Source: Alphaproteobacteria bacterium
GTDB taxonomy: Bacteria; Pseudomonadota; Alphaproteobacteria; Rhizobiales; Xanthobacteraceae
Assembly (NCBI GenBank): GCA_026400395.1
Contig: JAPLPD010000149.1
Location: forward strand, 66,736 to 108,221
Direction: 5' to 3'
Length of the DNA stretch: 41,486 nucleotides
The notes below the pieces were generated by a model. The model was not told where the DNA came from. It made no database searches and saw nothing but the letters and a program-made list of their open reading frames with translations. This document shows positions 34,284 to 41,486 of the stretch, one piece after another. Each line of letters starts with the position of its first letter. The stretch's first letter is position 1. The position numbers and the translations under genes are program-made.

Positions 34284-35051
34284 TCAGGCTGTATTGTTGG
34301 CGCCGCCATCGACCGCCAGGAGCTGGCCGGTCATGAAATCGCTGTCACTGGAGCAAAGGTAAATCAAACTTCCCAGCAGGTCCTCCGGGAACTGGTCGCG
34401 CTTGATGGCTCGGCGCTGGATCGCGGCGGCCTTGGACTGTTCAACGTGCACCGCATTGGTCAGGCCGGTGTCGCTCAAGGTGTAGCCGGGCGCCAAAGTG
34501 TTGACCCGGATGCCATACACCCCGAGCTCGCGCGACATGCATCGGGTGAATGCCGTCACCGCGCCCTTCGAGGTCACGTAATGCGAGAAATCGGGTATCC
34601 CGCGAGCGACCGTGCCGGAGCCGATGTTGACGATCTTGCCGTATTTTCGGGCAATCATATGCGGGGCCACGTGCTTGACCATCAGGAACGGCCCGCGGAT
34701 GTTGATGCCCATCACCTTGTCCCAAAGCTCCACGTCGATCTCGGTGACCTTCAGCGTCGGCAGCGGCGCATAGAGCGCGGCATTGTTGATCAGGATATCG
34801 ATCTTGCCGAACCGCTCGACGGTCTTATCGACCAGCGCCTTGCACTGTGCCTCGTCGCTGACGTCGAACACCACGCTGTCGGTTGAGTTGCTGCCGTGCT
34901 TGGCGGCGATCTCGGCGGCGAGTTGGCTGCCGTCGGCGATGTCGGCGATCATCACCTGGGCGCCCTCGGCGGCGAGCGCTTTGGAATAATGGACGCCGAT
35001 CCCCTTCGCGCCGCCGGTAACGATCGCGGTGCGCCCTTCGAGCCTTGCCAT
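34284..35051 (-). CDS. SDR-family NAD(P)-dependent oxidoreductase
   Basis: A classical short-chain dehydrogenase of 255 residues from ATG 35051, with GGAG 8 nt upstream; the open frame extends further but into the divergent gene. The cofactor loop is TGGAKGIG (12-19), Asp37 in IADIAD favours NAD over NADP, NNAA lies at 89-92, Ser145 is in NIGSGT and the catalytic pair is Tyr158-Lys162 in HYVTSKG. The C-terminus has the usual MTGQLLAVDGG. The alcohol substrate is unknown. It sits 144 bp upstream of the dioxygenase on the same strand and is divergent from the SnoaL-like gene. Confidence 0.93.
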   Translation of the reverse strand: MARLEGRTAIVTGGAKGIGVHYSKALAAEGAQVMIADIADGSQLAAEIAAKHGSNSTDSVVFDVSDEAQCKALVDKTVERFGKIDILINNAALYAPLPTLKVTEIDVELWDKVMGINIRGPFLMVKHVAPHMIARKYGKIVNIGSGTVARGIPDFSHYVTSKGAVTAFTRCMSRELGVYGIRVNTLAPGYTLSDTGLTNAVHVEQSKAAAIQRRAIKRDQFPEDLLGSLIYLCSSDSDFMTGQLLAVDGGANNTA

Positions 35052-35141
35052 GACCTTCACTCCTGCTGGCATCAGGCGAAACGTTAGGGCAGTGTGGCGG
35101 CCAGCGCCAGAGCGCGCCAACACGCGAGGACGGGGACGGAA

Positions 35142-35750
35142 ATGCCGAAGGTCAGCCAGGACAAGCTCGCCATCCGCGAGTTGATCGAAAACTGGGCGGT
35201 GTGGCGCGACAGCCTGCAATGGGACCGTTTCCGCACCATCTGGCATCCGGAAGGCCGGATGTGGGCAACCTGGTTTCAGGGCACCTACGAGGAGTTCATC
35301 GCGGCCAACCGCGAGGGCTACAAGCGCGGCGTGCGCATCTATCACTTCCTCGGCGGCTCCTCGATCGACATCAAGGGCAAGCGCGCCATCGCCCAGACGA
35401 AAATGTCGATCTCGCAGCGCGCCGTGGTCGAGGGCGTGGAATGTGATGTGATCTGCATCGGCCGGTTCTATGACTTCCTGGAGAAGCGCAAGGGCCAATG
35501 GGGACTGGTGTGGCGCCGCCTCACCTACGAAAAGGACCAGATCACGCCGGTCGATCCGACCAAGGCGCCAAAGCTCGATCCGAAACTGCTGGCGCGTTTT
35601 CCGGTGGGCTACCGCCATCTCGCCTATCTGCAGACCCAGGTCGGCTACAAGGTGAAAGCAGACATGCCGGGCGTCGATGGGCCCGAGACCGACGCGCTCT
35701 ATATGCTCGGCGCCAACTGGCTCAAGGGCAGCAAGAAGATCGGGTGGTGA
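35142..35750 (+). CDS. SnoaL/NTF2-like protein
   Basis: A 202-residue protein from ATG 35142 with the SnoaL-4-type NTF2-like fold: DKLAIRELIENWAVWRDSLQWD at the start (shown as two parts DKLAIRELIENW and AVWRDSLQWD), then FRTIWHPEGRMWATW, and a beta-rich middle with IYHFLGGSSIDI. Members serve as small-molecule hydratases, isomerases or ring-hydroxylase beta subunits; the gene has no partner alpha subunit here. It is first of a plus-strand set that runs to the aminotransferase. An enzymatic role in the pathway is inferred only from position. Confidence 0.8.
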   Translation: MPKVSQDKLAIRELIENWAVWRDSLQWDRFRTIWHPEGRMWATWFQGTYEEFIAANREGYKRGVRIYHFLGGSSIDIKGKRAIAQTKMSISQRAVVEGVECDVICIGRFYDFLEKRKGQWGLVWRRLTYEKDQITPVDPTKAPKLDPKLLARFPVGYRHLAYLQTQVGYKVKADMPGVDGPETDALYMLGANWLKGSKKIGW

Positions 35751-35825
35751 GTCACGGTCCCGGAGCCTTGCGCCACCCGGCACAATCCATCGAAATGAAC
35801 TGAAAATCACGCCAAGGGGGATGCC

Positions 35826-36203
35826 ATGTCGTGGGCTGACAAATTCAACCTGCTAAATCCGATTGTCGATCTGCGCCTGATCTGTGCGCTGTTCTTCATT
35901 CCGCATGTGGTCGGCAAGTTCACCGAACCGGCGACCTTGGGATTCTTCAAGGCCGCCAAATTCAATCCGCCTGCGACCTGGATGTATGTTGCTGGCATTA
36001 TCGAAACGATCCTCACCGCCGCGCTGGTGTTCGACTTCTACACCCCCTATGTCGCGGCCATCGCCGCGGCCCATCTTTTCGTCGCAGGCGCCGCCACCTA
36101 CAAGGTCACCAAGAAATGGATATGGGTAATCGGCGGCATTGAATATTGCGTGTTCTGGATGCTCACCTGCGTCGTGCTCGCCATGCTGACGTGGCCCAAA
36201 TAA
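35826..36203 (+). CDS. DoxX-like small membrane protein
   Basis: A 125-residue protein with four predicted membrane helices (about 15-31, 52-70, 75-92 and 98-120) and a strong AAGGGGG site before ATG 35826. The pattern resembles the DoxX/DoxD family, several members of which interact with quinone-linked or thiosulfate oxidoreductases. The start MSWADKFN and the segment FIPHVVGKFTEP look group-specific. The function is unknown. It lies 75 bp after the SnoaL-like gene and 63 bp before the Gfo/Idh gene. Confidence 0.75.
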   Translation: MSWADKFNLLNPIVDLRLICALFFIPHVVGKFTEPATLGFFKAAKFNPPATWMYVAGIIETILTAALVFDFYTPYVAAIAAAHLFVAGAATYKVTKKWIWVIGGIEYCVFWMLTCVVLAMLTWPK

Positions 36204-36266
36204 AAGGGCGCAAATCCAGCTTGGCGCAGCAACGCTGACCGAACTGATTGGAAACTGGAATAACGC

Positions 36267-37292
36267 ATGATCAATGCAGCGGTGATCGGCTTCGGCACTT
36301 GGGGCCGCACGATGGTGGAATCGCTTGAAGACGGCAATCCGCCGATTCGCATCACCACCGTCCAAACCCGCACGTTGAAACCGGACGACGAAGCCTTCGC
36401 CAAGCAGCATTCGCTCAGTATCGCAAAGAGCTACGACGATATTCTGGCTGATCCCAAGATCGACGCGGTGCTGCTGGCCACTCCGGCGTCCGGCCACCTC
36501 AAGCAGATCGAGGCCGCCGCGGCCGCGGGCAAGCATGTCTATTGCGAGAAGCCGTTCACCTTCACTAAGAAGGAAGCAGAACAGGCGATCGCGGCCATCC
36601 ATAAGGCCAATCGCGTCGTTGGCGTCGGCTACAACCGGCGCTTCCACCCTGAGATGATCAAGCTGCACGATCGCATCAAGGCCGGCGAACTCGGCATCAT
36701 CCAGCATATCGAAGCCAACATGACGTATCCCAACGCCTTGTTCCTGCCACCCACTGTGTGGCGCTCGAACAAGAGCGAAGCGCCGCTGGGTGGTCTCGCG
36801 CCGATGGGCGTCCACGCGCTGGATGCCATGGTTTATCTCTGCGGTGAAATTGACAGCGTCTACTGCCAAAGCTCGGCGCGCGTCGTGCAAAACGGCACGG
36901 ACGACACCACCTCGATGCTGCTGCGGCTGAAGAACGGCGTTTCCGCCTATCTTGGTGTCATGACCACCACCGGACCAAGCTTCAGTTTTCAGGTGTTCGG
37001 CTCCAAGGGATGGGTCCGGATCGAGGGCGTCACCCATGTGGCGGGCGCGTCATCCGAAGAACGGCGAACCCGGCAATTCGGCACCTGCAAGTTCCTGCCC
37101 GTCAAAGGCCCGGTGGAAACATGGGAGGCCGAGCGGCTCGACATCGTTCGCGCGACATTCGATGCGTTCGCCACCGCCATCAACGGAGGAGCGCCCTTCC
37201 CGATTCCGCCGGAGCAGATCATTCACGACTCGGCGGTGAGCGAAGCGGTGATCCGCTCGGCATCCACGGGCCAAGTCGAAAAAGTAAAATGA
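36267..37292 (+). CDS. Gfo/Idh/MocA-family oxidoreductase
   Basis: A 341-residue NAD(P)-dependent dehydrogenase. The N-terminal Rossmann domain shows VIGFGTWGR (7-14), the conserved EKPFT at 94-98 with the catalytic Lys95, and GYNRRFHP at 121-128. The C-terminal domain carries the family GVHALD (His183, Asp186). Such enzymes oxidise polyols, sugars or cyclic alcohols; the substrate is unknown. A structured palindromic repeat separates it from the EboE-like gene. Confidence 0.92.
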   Translation: MINAAVIGFGTWGRTMVESLEDGNPPIRITTVQTRTLKPDDEAFAKQHSLSIAKSYDDILADPKIDAVLLATPASGHLKQIEAAAAAGKHVYCEKPFTFTKKEAEQAIAAIHKANRVVGVGYNRRFHPEMIKLHDRIKAGELGIIQHIEANMTYPNALFLPPTVWRSNKSEAPLGGLAPMGVHALDAMVYLCGEIDSVYCQSSARVVQNGTDDTTSMLLRLKNGVSAYLGVMTTTGPSFSFQVFGSKGWVRIEGVTHVAGASSEERRTRQFGTCKFLPVKGPVETWEAERLDIVRATFDAFATAINGGAPFPIPPEQIIHDSAVSEAVIRSASTGQVEKVK

Positions 37293-37310
37293 AGCTGGAA
37301 TACACAACAG

Positions 37311-37393
37311 CCGTTCGTCCCCGCAGAAGCGGGGACCCAGGGCCGCAAGCCTCGCTTGGAGTCCTGAATTCCCGCGTGCGCGGGAATGAACGG
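37311..37393. repeat. 83-bp structured palindromic (REP-type) element
   Basis: Outer arms CCGTTC / GAACGG close the element. Inside are three hairpins: CCCCGC-AGAA-GCGGGG (37319-37334), CAAGC-CTC-GCTTG (37346-37358) and ATTCCCGCG-TG-CGCGGGAAT (37368-37387). The arrangement resembles a cloverleaf. Read on the minus strand it gives the IPAHAGIQ / VPASAGT phrase typical of false ORFs over such repeats in alphaproteobacterial and other GC-rich genomes. It lies between the Gfo/Idh stop and the EboE-like start, so it could affect mRNA stability or termination. Confidence 0.85.
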
Positions 37394-37419
37394 AAAATGG
37401 AGTAACACGCGGAGCAAAA

Positions 37420-38616
37420 ATGGACCTCGGCAAGGGCCTCGGCCACCTGACCTATTCGACCCTCGTGCATCCCGGCGACACCTGGGAGGACATGTGGACC
37501 TCGCTCACCACCTACGTGCCGCAGGTGCAGAAGCGCGTCTGTCCGACCGCGCCGTTTGGGGTATCGCTGCGGCTGTCGAATTCGTCGGCCTCGACGCTGG
37601 TGAACAGCAAGCCCGAGCGCGACAAGCTGAAGAGCTTCCTCGCCGACAACAACATGTACCTCTACACCGTGAACGCCTTCCCATACGGGCCGTTCAAGAA
37701 CCAGATCGTCAAGGAACAGGTCTACGAGCCGGACTGGCGCTCGGAGGAGCGCACCCAATACACCATGAACGTCGCCGAAATTCTGGCCGACGTGGTGCCG
37801 GCGGGCATCTCGCCCTCGATCCAAAGCGCGCCGCTGGGCTTCAAGCCGAACGTCACCGGCAAGGCCGTGGTCGACAGCTACACCGAGCACGTCATGCGGG
37901 TCGCCGCGCGCCTGATCGACCTCAAGAAGCGCACCGGCCGCACCGTGACCCTGGCGCTCGAGCCGGAGCCGTTCTGCTTCCTGGAAACCACCGACGAGAC
38001 GGTCGATTACTTCGCCAACCACCTCTACACGGGCAAATCCGCAGAGATGCTGGCGAAGTTCTCGGGTCTGCCGATTTCCGAAGCCATCATCGCTCAGCGC
38101 GAATTCATCGGCATGGTGTTCGACATCTGCCACCAGGCGGTGGTGTACGAAGACATCGCGGTGTCGCTGCAGAAACTCGTCGATGCCGGCATCCCGATCT
38201 TCAAGCTGCAAGAGGCCGCGGCCTTGCGGATTCCGAACGTGACGCAGAAGAACGTCGACACGCTCAGGCGCTACGCCAAGACCATCTATCTCACCCAGAC
38301 CGTCGAGAAGAAGGACGGCAAGCTCAACCGCTTCCTCAATCTCGAAGACGCCTTCAAGGCGTGGGAGGAGAACCCCGGCCCGCGCGAATGGCGCACGCAT
38401 TTCCACGTGCCGGTGTTCCTCGACGATCTCGGCGAATTCGGCACCACCCGCTTCGCCATCGAGGACGCTCTGAAATTCCACAAGGCGAAGCCGCTGTCGC
38501 GCCAACTCGAAATCGAGACCTACACCTGGGACGTTCTGCCGGACCATCTGAAGACCGGCGACATCGTCGATTATGTCTCGCGCGAACTCGAATGGGTCCG
38601 CGGGCAGCTTCTCTAA
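37420..38616 (+). CDS. eboE: EboE-family TIM-barrel protein, outside an ebo cluster
   Basis: A 398-residue protein that fits the xylose-isomerase-like metabolite traffic protein EboE: LGHLTYSTLVHPGDTWEDMW (two parts, LGHLTYST and VHPGDTWEDMW), PFGVSLRLS, NAFPYGPF, VYEPDWRSEERTQYT and PLGFKPN. Likely metal or acid residues are Glu181/Glu183 in ALEPEPFCFLE, Asp235 and His238 in DICHQ, and His327/His329 in THFHVPVF. In cyanobacteria and others, ebo genes A-F export polyketide- or indole-like precursors to the periplasm. No eboA, B, C, D or F is seen here, so a catabolic isomerase or epimerase role is as likely. A GGAG site precedes ATG 37420. Confidence 0.8.
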   Translation: MDLGKGLGHLTYSTLVHPGDTWEDMWTSLTTYVPQVQKRVCPTAPFGVSLRLSNSSASTLVNSKPERDKLKSFLADNNMYLYTVNAFPYGPFKNQIVKEQVYEPDWRSEERTQYTMNVAEILADVVPAGISPSIQSAPLGFKPNVTGKAVVDSYTEHVMRVAARLIDLKKRTGRTVTLALEPEPFCFLETTDETVDYFANHLYTGKSAEMLAKFSGLPISEAIIAQREFIGMVFDICHQAVVYEDIAVSLQKLVDAGIPIFKLQEAAALRIPNVTQKNVDTLRRYAKTIYLTQTVEKKDGKLNRFLNLEDAFKAWEENPGPREWRTHFHVPVFLDDLGEFGTTRFAIEDALKFHKAKPLSRQLEIETYTWDVLPDHLKTGDIVDYVSRELEWVRGQLL

Positions 38617-38643
38617 CGTGACATCAATAGCGAGGGTCTTGCC

Positions 38644-39522
38644 ATGAAGGTCGGTTTCATCGGGACGGGCCGCATGGGCCAGGCCATGGTCCGCCGCCTG
38701 CTCGAAGCAGGGCACGACGTCGGCATCTACAACCGCACTCCCGAAAAAGCGAAGCCGCTCGCGGAAGCCGGCGCAAGGATCGTTGCCTCCATCGCGGACG
38801 CCACTCGCTACGGCGACCTCATCTATACGATGCTCGCCGACGACGCCGCGCTGGAAGATGTCGTGTTTCGCAATGGACTGCTGGATTCGCTGCCCAAGGG
38901 CGGTATCCATGTTTGCGCCGGGACCCACGGCATTCCCGTCATCCGGCGGCTCAAGCAGGCGCATGCCGAAAGGGGTCAGCTTCTGGTCGCCGCTCCCATG
39001 ATGGGCCGGCCCGAACTGGTGTCCGCCGGTACGGCCGGTGTGTTCGCCTCCGGTCCCGCCGGCGCTGTGGCCAAGTGCAAGCCGCTGTTCGAGGCAATTT
39101 CGCGCCGGACTTTTGAAGGCGGAGCCGATCCGGAAGCGGCCCCCGCCATGAAGATCGCCAACAACTTTGTGCTCGGCTGCGCGATGGAGGCGATGGGCGA
39201 AGGCTTCGCCCTCACCCGCAAGTACGGCGTGGACACAAGCGTGTTCTACGACGTGATGACCGATGGCCTGTTCAACTGCTCGGCCTACAAGGTCTACGGC
39301 AAGATCATGGTCGATGAGAGCTACTCCAAGGTCGGGCAGATGGCGGTGCTGGGCTTGAAGGACGCCAATCTTGCGCTCGAAGCCGGTCACATCGCGAGCG
39401 TGCCGCTGCCGAGCGGCAACGTCTGGCGCGACCGGCTGATCGGCGCGGTCGCCCATGGCGACGGCGACAAGGACTGGGCGGTGATGGCGCTTGAACAGGC
39501 GCGCGCCAGCGGGCTGGCGTAG
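38644..39522 (+). CDS. beta-hydroxyacid dehydrogenase (3-hydroxyisobutyrate dehydrogenase family)
   Basis: A 292-residue NAD(P)-dependent enzyme of the beta-hydroxyacid dehydrogenase family. The cofactor loop is GTGRMG (7-12) and the catalytic Lys170 sits in KIANNF, both complete. Substrate-loop residues differ from classical HIBADH: the STxSP element is replaced by CAGTHG (91-96) and the DAPVSGG-like loop by AAPMMGRP (116-123), so the substrate is likely to differ from 3-hydroxyisobutyrate. It lies 27 bp after the EboE-like gene and probably shares its transcript. Confidence 0.9.
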   Translation: MKVGFIGTGRMGQAMVRRLLEAGHDVGIYNRTPEKAKPLAEAGARIVASIADATRYGDLIYTMLADDAALEDVVFRNGLLDSLPKGGIHVCAGTHGIPVIRRLKQAHAERGQLLVAAPMMGRPELVSAGTAGVFASGPAGAVAKCKPLFEAISRRTFEGGADPEAAPAMKIANNFVLGCAMEAMGEGFALTRKYGVDTSVFYDVMTDGLFNCSAYKVYGKIMVDESYSKVGQMAVLGLKDANLALEAGHIASVPLPSGNVWRDRLIGAVAHGDGDKDWAVMALEQARASGLA

Positions 39523-39565
39523 CGCATGATCCCGAAAAGTGGGAACCGGTTTTAGGGATCATGCG
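39523..39565. repeat. 43-bp rhizobial-type palindromic element
   Basis: A perfect 11-bp inverted repeat CGCATGATCCC / GGGATCATGCG (39523-39533 and 39555-39565) surrounds a 21-bp centre holding GAAAAG, AACCGGTT and TTTTA. It is directly after the dehydrogenase stop codon. The form CGCATGATCC-GAAAAG is familiar from short mobile-like repeats of rhizobial genomes. Its 16 bp distance from the aminotransferase start puts it in the leader of that gene. Confidence 0.85.
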
Positions 39566-39580
39566 ACCAATGAGGCAACC

Positions 39581-40822
39581 ATGAGCACCGCATTCGACTT
39601 CACTCCCTTGCTGCCGGCCGGTCTCCCGGCGCCCGCGGTCAAATTCACCGGCCTGCCGAAATACAACTTCACCGGCGGCAACAACGACGGCGACGAGTTG
39701 CCGCTCGATGGCCTGGTCGCGGCGGCCAGTGCCGTGCTCCAGCGCGAAGGCCGCACTCTCGCGACCTATGGCCTGGCCAGCGGCCCGCAAGGTTATCGCC
39801 CGCTGCGAGATTTCCTGGTTGATAAGCTCAAGCGCGTCGCCGGCATCACCTGCACCGCCGATGAAATTCTGGTGACGTCCGGCTCGTTGCAGGCGCTCGA
39901 CCTCGTGAACGGCGTTCTCCTGGCACGCGGCGATACCGTCATCATCGAGCAGGACTGCTACCAGGGTTCGATCAACCGGCTGACCAAGCTCGGCGTCGAC
40001 ATCGTCGGCATCCCGCTCGACGGTGACGGAATGCGGATCGATGCCCTCGCCGGCGCGCTCGAAGACCTCAAGCGCCGCGGCATCCGCGCGAAGTACATCT
40101 ACACGGTGCCGACGGTGCAGAATCCCACCGGCACGATCCTCCCGGAAGCCCGCCGCGCGGAAATGCTGAAGCTCGCCGAGGCGCATGGCGTGCCGATCTT
40201 CGAAGACGACTGCTACGCCGACTTGATTTGGGACCACAAGCGGCCGCCCGCGCTGCACGCCATGAGCCGGTCGGCCAACGTCATCCACATCGGCTCGTTC
40301 TCGAAATCGATCGCGCCGGCCCTGCGCGTCGGATACATCGTAGCGCCCTGGGCGATGATCGCCCGCATGCTGTCGATCAAGACCGACGCCGGCTCCGGCG
40401 CCGTCGAGCAAATGATGCTGGCGGAATATTGCGTGCCGCATTTCGCCGCGCACATTCCCGAATTGACGCGGGGCCTACGCAAGAAGCTCGACACCTTGAT
40501 GGAATCGCTGAACGAGCATTTCGGCACTGCGGCCGAATTCGAGGTGCCCAAGGGCGGCATTTTCCTGTGGGTCAAGCTGCCCGACAACGTCGATACGCTG
40601 ACGCTCTATCAGGCCGCGCTCAAGGCTGGCGTCGCCATCAACCCTGGTCCGGAGTGGTCTATAAACAAGGACCACAGCCGGAGCCGGATGCGGCTCTGCT
40701 TTGCCAGCCCCAGCCATGATGAGATCCGCGAGGGCATCGCGGCTCTCGCGGAGGTCTGTCACAAGGAGTTCGGCGTACCGGCGCGCATCTCAAACGTTGC
40801 GCGCGCTGGCGGAGGCTCTTGA
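39581..40822 (+). CDS. PLP-dependent aminotransferase (class I/II, MocR/2-aminoadipate type)
   Basis: A 413-residue fold-type I aminotransferase from ATG 39581. The PLP lysine is Lys242 in GSFSKSIAPALRVGY, with Arg249 as a phosphate or carboxylate contact. Other hallmarks are the start YGLASGPQGYRPLR, VQNPTGT (Asn181), and FEDDCYAD (Asp209/210, Tyr212). It lacks the N-terminal GntR domain of true MocR regulators, so it should be an enzyme. Amino-group donor and acceptor are unknown; relatives act on 2-aminoadipate or other dicarboxylic amino acids. Last gene of the plus-strand set. Confidence 0.92.
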   Translation: MSTAFDFTPLLPAGLPAPAVKFTGLPKYNFTGGNNDGDELPLDGLVAAASAVLQREGRTLATYGLASGPQGYRPLRDFLVDKLKRVAGITCTADEILVTSGSLQALDLVNGVLLARGDTVIIEQDCYQGSINRLTKLGVDIVGIPLDGDGMRIDALAGALEDLKRRGIRAKYIYTVPTVQNPTGTILPEARRAEMLKLAEAHGVPIFEDDCYADLIWDHKRPPALHAMSRSANVIHIGSFSKSIAPALRVGYIVAPWAMIARMLSIKTDAGSGAVEQMMLAEYCVPHFAAHIPELTRGLRKKLDTLMESLNEHFGTAAEFEVPKGGIFLWVKLPDNVDTLTLYQAALKAGVAINPGPEWSINKDHSRSRMRLCFASPSHDEIREGIAALAEVCHKEFGVPARISNVARAGGGS

Positions 40823-40837
40823 GCGAGCCGACGCGCG

Positions 40838-41314
40838 TTAGCGCGACAGGGGGCTCTGCGCATTGGCGCAGGCGACCTTCGCGTTGATTGCCGGATCTTC
40901 CGGCAGTTTCACCCAGTCCTCACCGCCGCAGATCAGGCCGCCCAATACGCAGCCTTTAATCTGGAGTTTGCCCGACGGCAGCACCACCATCTTGGACTTG
41001 TAGACCTTGCCGTTGCGCGGATTGTAGATTTCGCCCTCATAGCGATCTTCCCCGACCGGCTTCATGCCGATGAGGATCGGTGTGCCGACCAGCGGCTTGC
41101 CGTGCCTGGCCGGGTTTGGATTCTCGGTGTCGTTCTTCGGAGCCTTCTGCCAGCCGACAAAGACCCACATCTGGCCGCCGCACTTCTGAATCTTGATCCG
41201 TCCGGTCTGGTCCTCGACCAGCCACAAGCCTTCGGGGCTGGCGGCTTTCGCGGCCGGGGACAGCACGATGGCGAAAACAGCGAGCAACGGAAGCAACAAA
41301 CAGCGGAACAACAT
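40838..41314 (-). CDS. DUF2147 domain secreted protein
   Basis: A 158-residue protein from ATG 41314, with an AAGGGGG site; a TTG one codon upstream is less likely. The signal peptide ends near AAKAA (about residue 24). The mature part matches the DUF2147 pattern: PEGLWLVEDQTGRIKIQKCGG, shown here as GLWLVEDQTGRIKI and KCGG, then GTPILIGMKP, and GEIYNPRNGKVYKSKM. The cysteines in KIQKCGG, KGCVLGGLICGG could form disulfides in the periplasm. The role is unknown. It converges on the aminotransferase with 15 bp between stops. Confidence 0.9.
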   Translation of the reverse strand: MLFRCLLLPLLAVFAIVLSPAAKAASPEGLWLVEDQTGRIKIQKCGGQMWVFVGWQKAPKNDTENPNPARHGKPLVGTPILIGMKPVGEDRYEGEIYNPRNGKVYKSKMVVLPSGKLQIKGCVLGGLICGGEDWVKLPEDPAINAKVACANAQSPLSR

Positions 41315-41486
41315 CAATAGCCCCCTTGGATACGGTCAAACAAATTATGGCTCATCAGGAAAACGAGTGGGTGAATCTGATGGGGAATGCGGCCTGAAGG
41401 CCTATGGATACTGGGTTTTCGGGGTTTCGTAAGGCGGTTGAATTGGGCATCATTTCCCGATGGCCAACTCATCGAAGCGACAGCGG
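41315..41486. other. gene-free end of the window
   Basis: The final 172 bp hold the upstream region of the DUF2147 gene. I see no credible ORF, repeat or RNA here. The composition is somewhat less GC-rich than the coding DNA, as expected of a promoter region. Confidence 0.5.

Noticed and set aside
37219-39456. A 745-codon open frame on the minus strand opposite the EboE-like and dehydrogenase genes
   Set aside because: Antisense shadow; part of it reads through the palindromic repeat with its typical false-protein phrase.
1-41486. A mobile island or prophage covering the accessory right-hand part
   Set aside because: No integrase, transposase, tRNA junction or attachment repeats are visible, and base composition does not shift noticeably.

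Overview
The window is high-GC, gene-dense chromosomal DNA from an alphaproteobacterium, most likely Hyphomicrobiales in the Bradyrhizobium/Xanthobacteraceae neighbourhood. This placement is an inference from gene content and order: a Rieske / cytochrome b / cytochrome c1 operon followed by apt, a DUF1285-NUDIX-DUF6111-CCA transferase block divergent from a MoxR/DUF58/DUF4159 operon, an mbfA gene with an Irr-type iron control element, and rhizobial-style palindromic intergenic repeats. Cytochrome b and c1 are separate genes here, unlike the fused fbcH of Bradyrhizobium japonicum, so a relative outside that genus is plausible. I found no rRNA, tRNA, CRISPR array, transposase or phage gene.

Left part (1-10.9 kb), mostly housekeeping. 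On the minus strand petA-petB-petC encode the bc1 complex and end in a strong UUCG-loop terminator, followed by apt and the first codons of another gene. On the plus strand trmL and hemF overlap, followed convergently by a TauE/SafE permease and a small basic protein. A Bug/TctC solute-binding protein overlaps an isocitrate lyase/PEP mutase family enzyme. A minus-strand operon of four overlapping genes (DUF1285, CoA-type NUDIX, DUF6111, CCA-adding enzyme) closes the section.

Middle (11-27.9 kb). A MoxR ATPase, a DUF58 protein, a BatA/DUF4159 membrane protein and a von Willebrand-like/amidotransferase-like membrane protein form one operon. The DUF4159 gene is broken by a frameshift with an apparent short internal deletion near 14158. 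Then come an HdeA-like periplasmic protein, a GNAT acetyltransferase, a glutathionyl-hydroquinone reductase-type GST, a 58-residue ORF, a secreted caspase-fold protein with a long coiled coil, a NUDIX hydrolase, mbfA with its iron control element, a metallophosphoesterase, a tail-anchored protein of unknown function, a hydroxypyruvate isomerase-like enzyme, and an unusual two-domain methyltransferase-like protein.

Right part (28-41.5 kb), an accessory catabolic region. Two tandem TAXI-type TRAP binding proteins and one fused TRAP permease form an uptake system. Next to them lie a stand-alone E2-like acyltransferase, a gentisate 1,2-dioxygenase-family cupin with an 18-bp palindrome upstream, and an SDR. 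Facing these are a SnoaL/NTF2-like protein, a DoxX-like membrane protein, a Gfo/Idh/MocA dehydrogenase, an EboE-family TIM-barrel protein outside any ebo cluster, a beta-hydroxyacid dehydrogenase and a PLP aminotransferase. Two structured palindromic repeats sit between these last genes. I read this as a possible uptake-plus-catabolism locus for an unknown, probably acidic or aromatic compound. It is the best candidate here for an undescribed pathway, with EboE as its oddest member. A DUF2147 protein ends the window.
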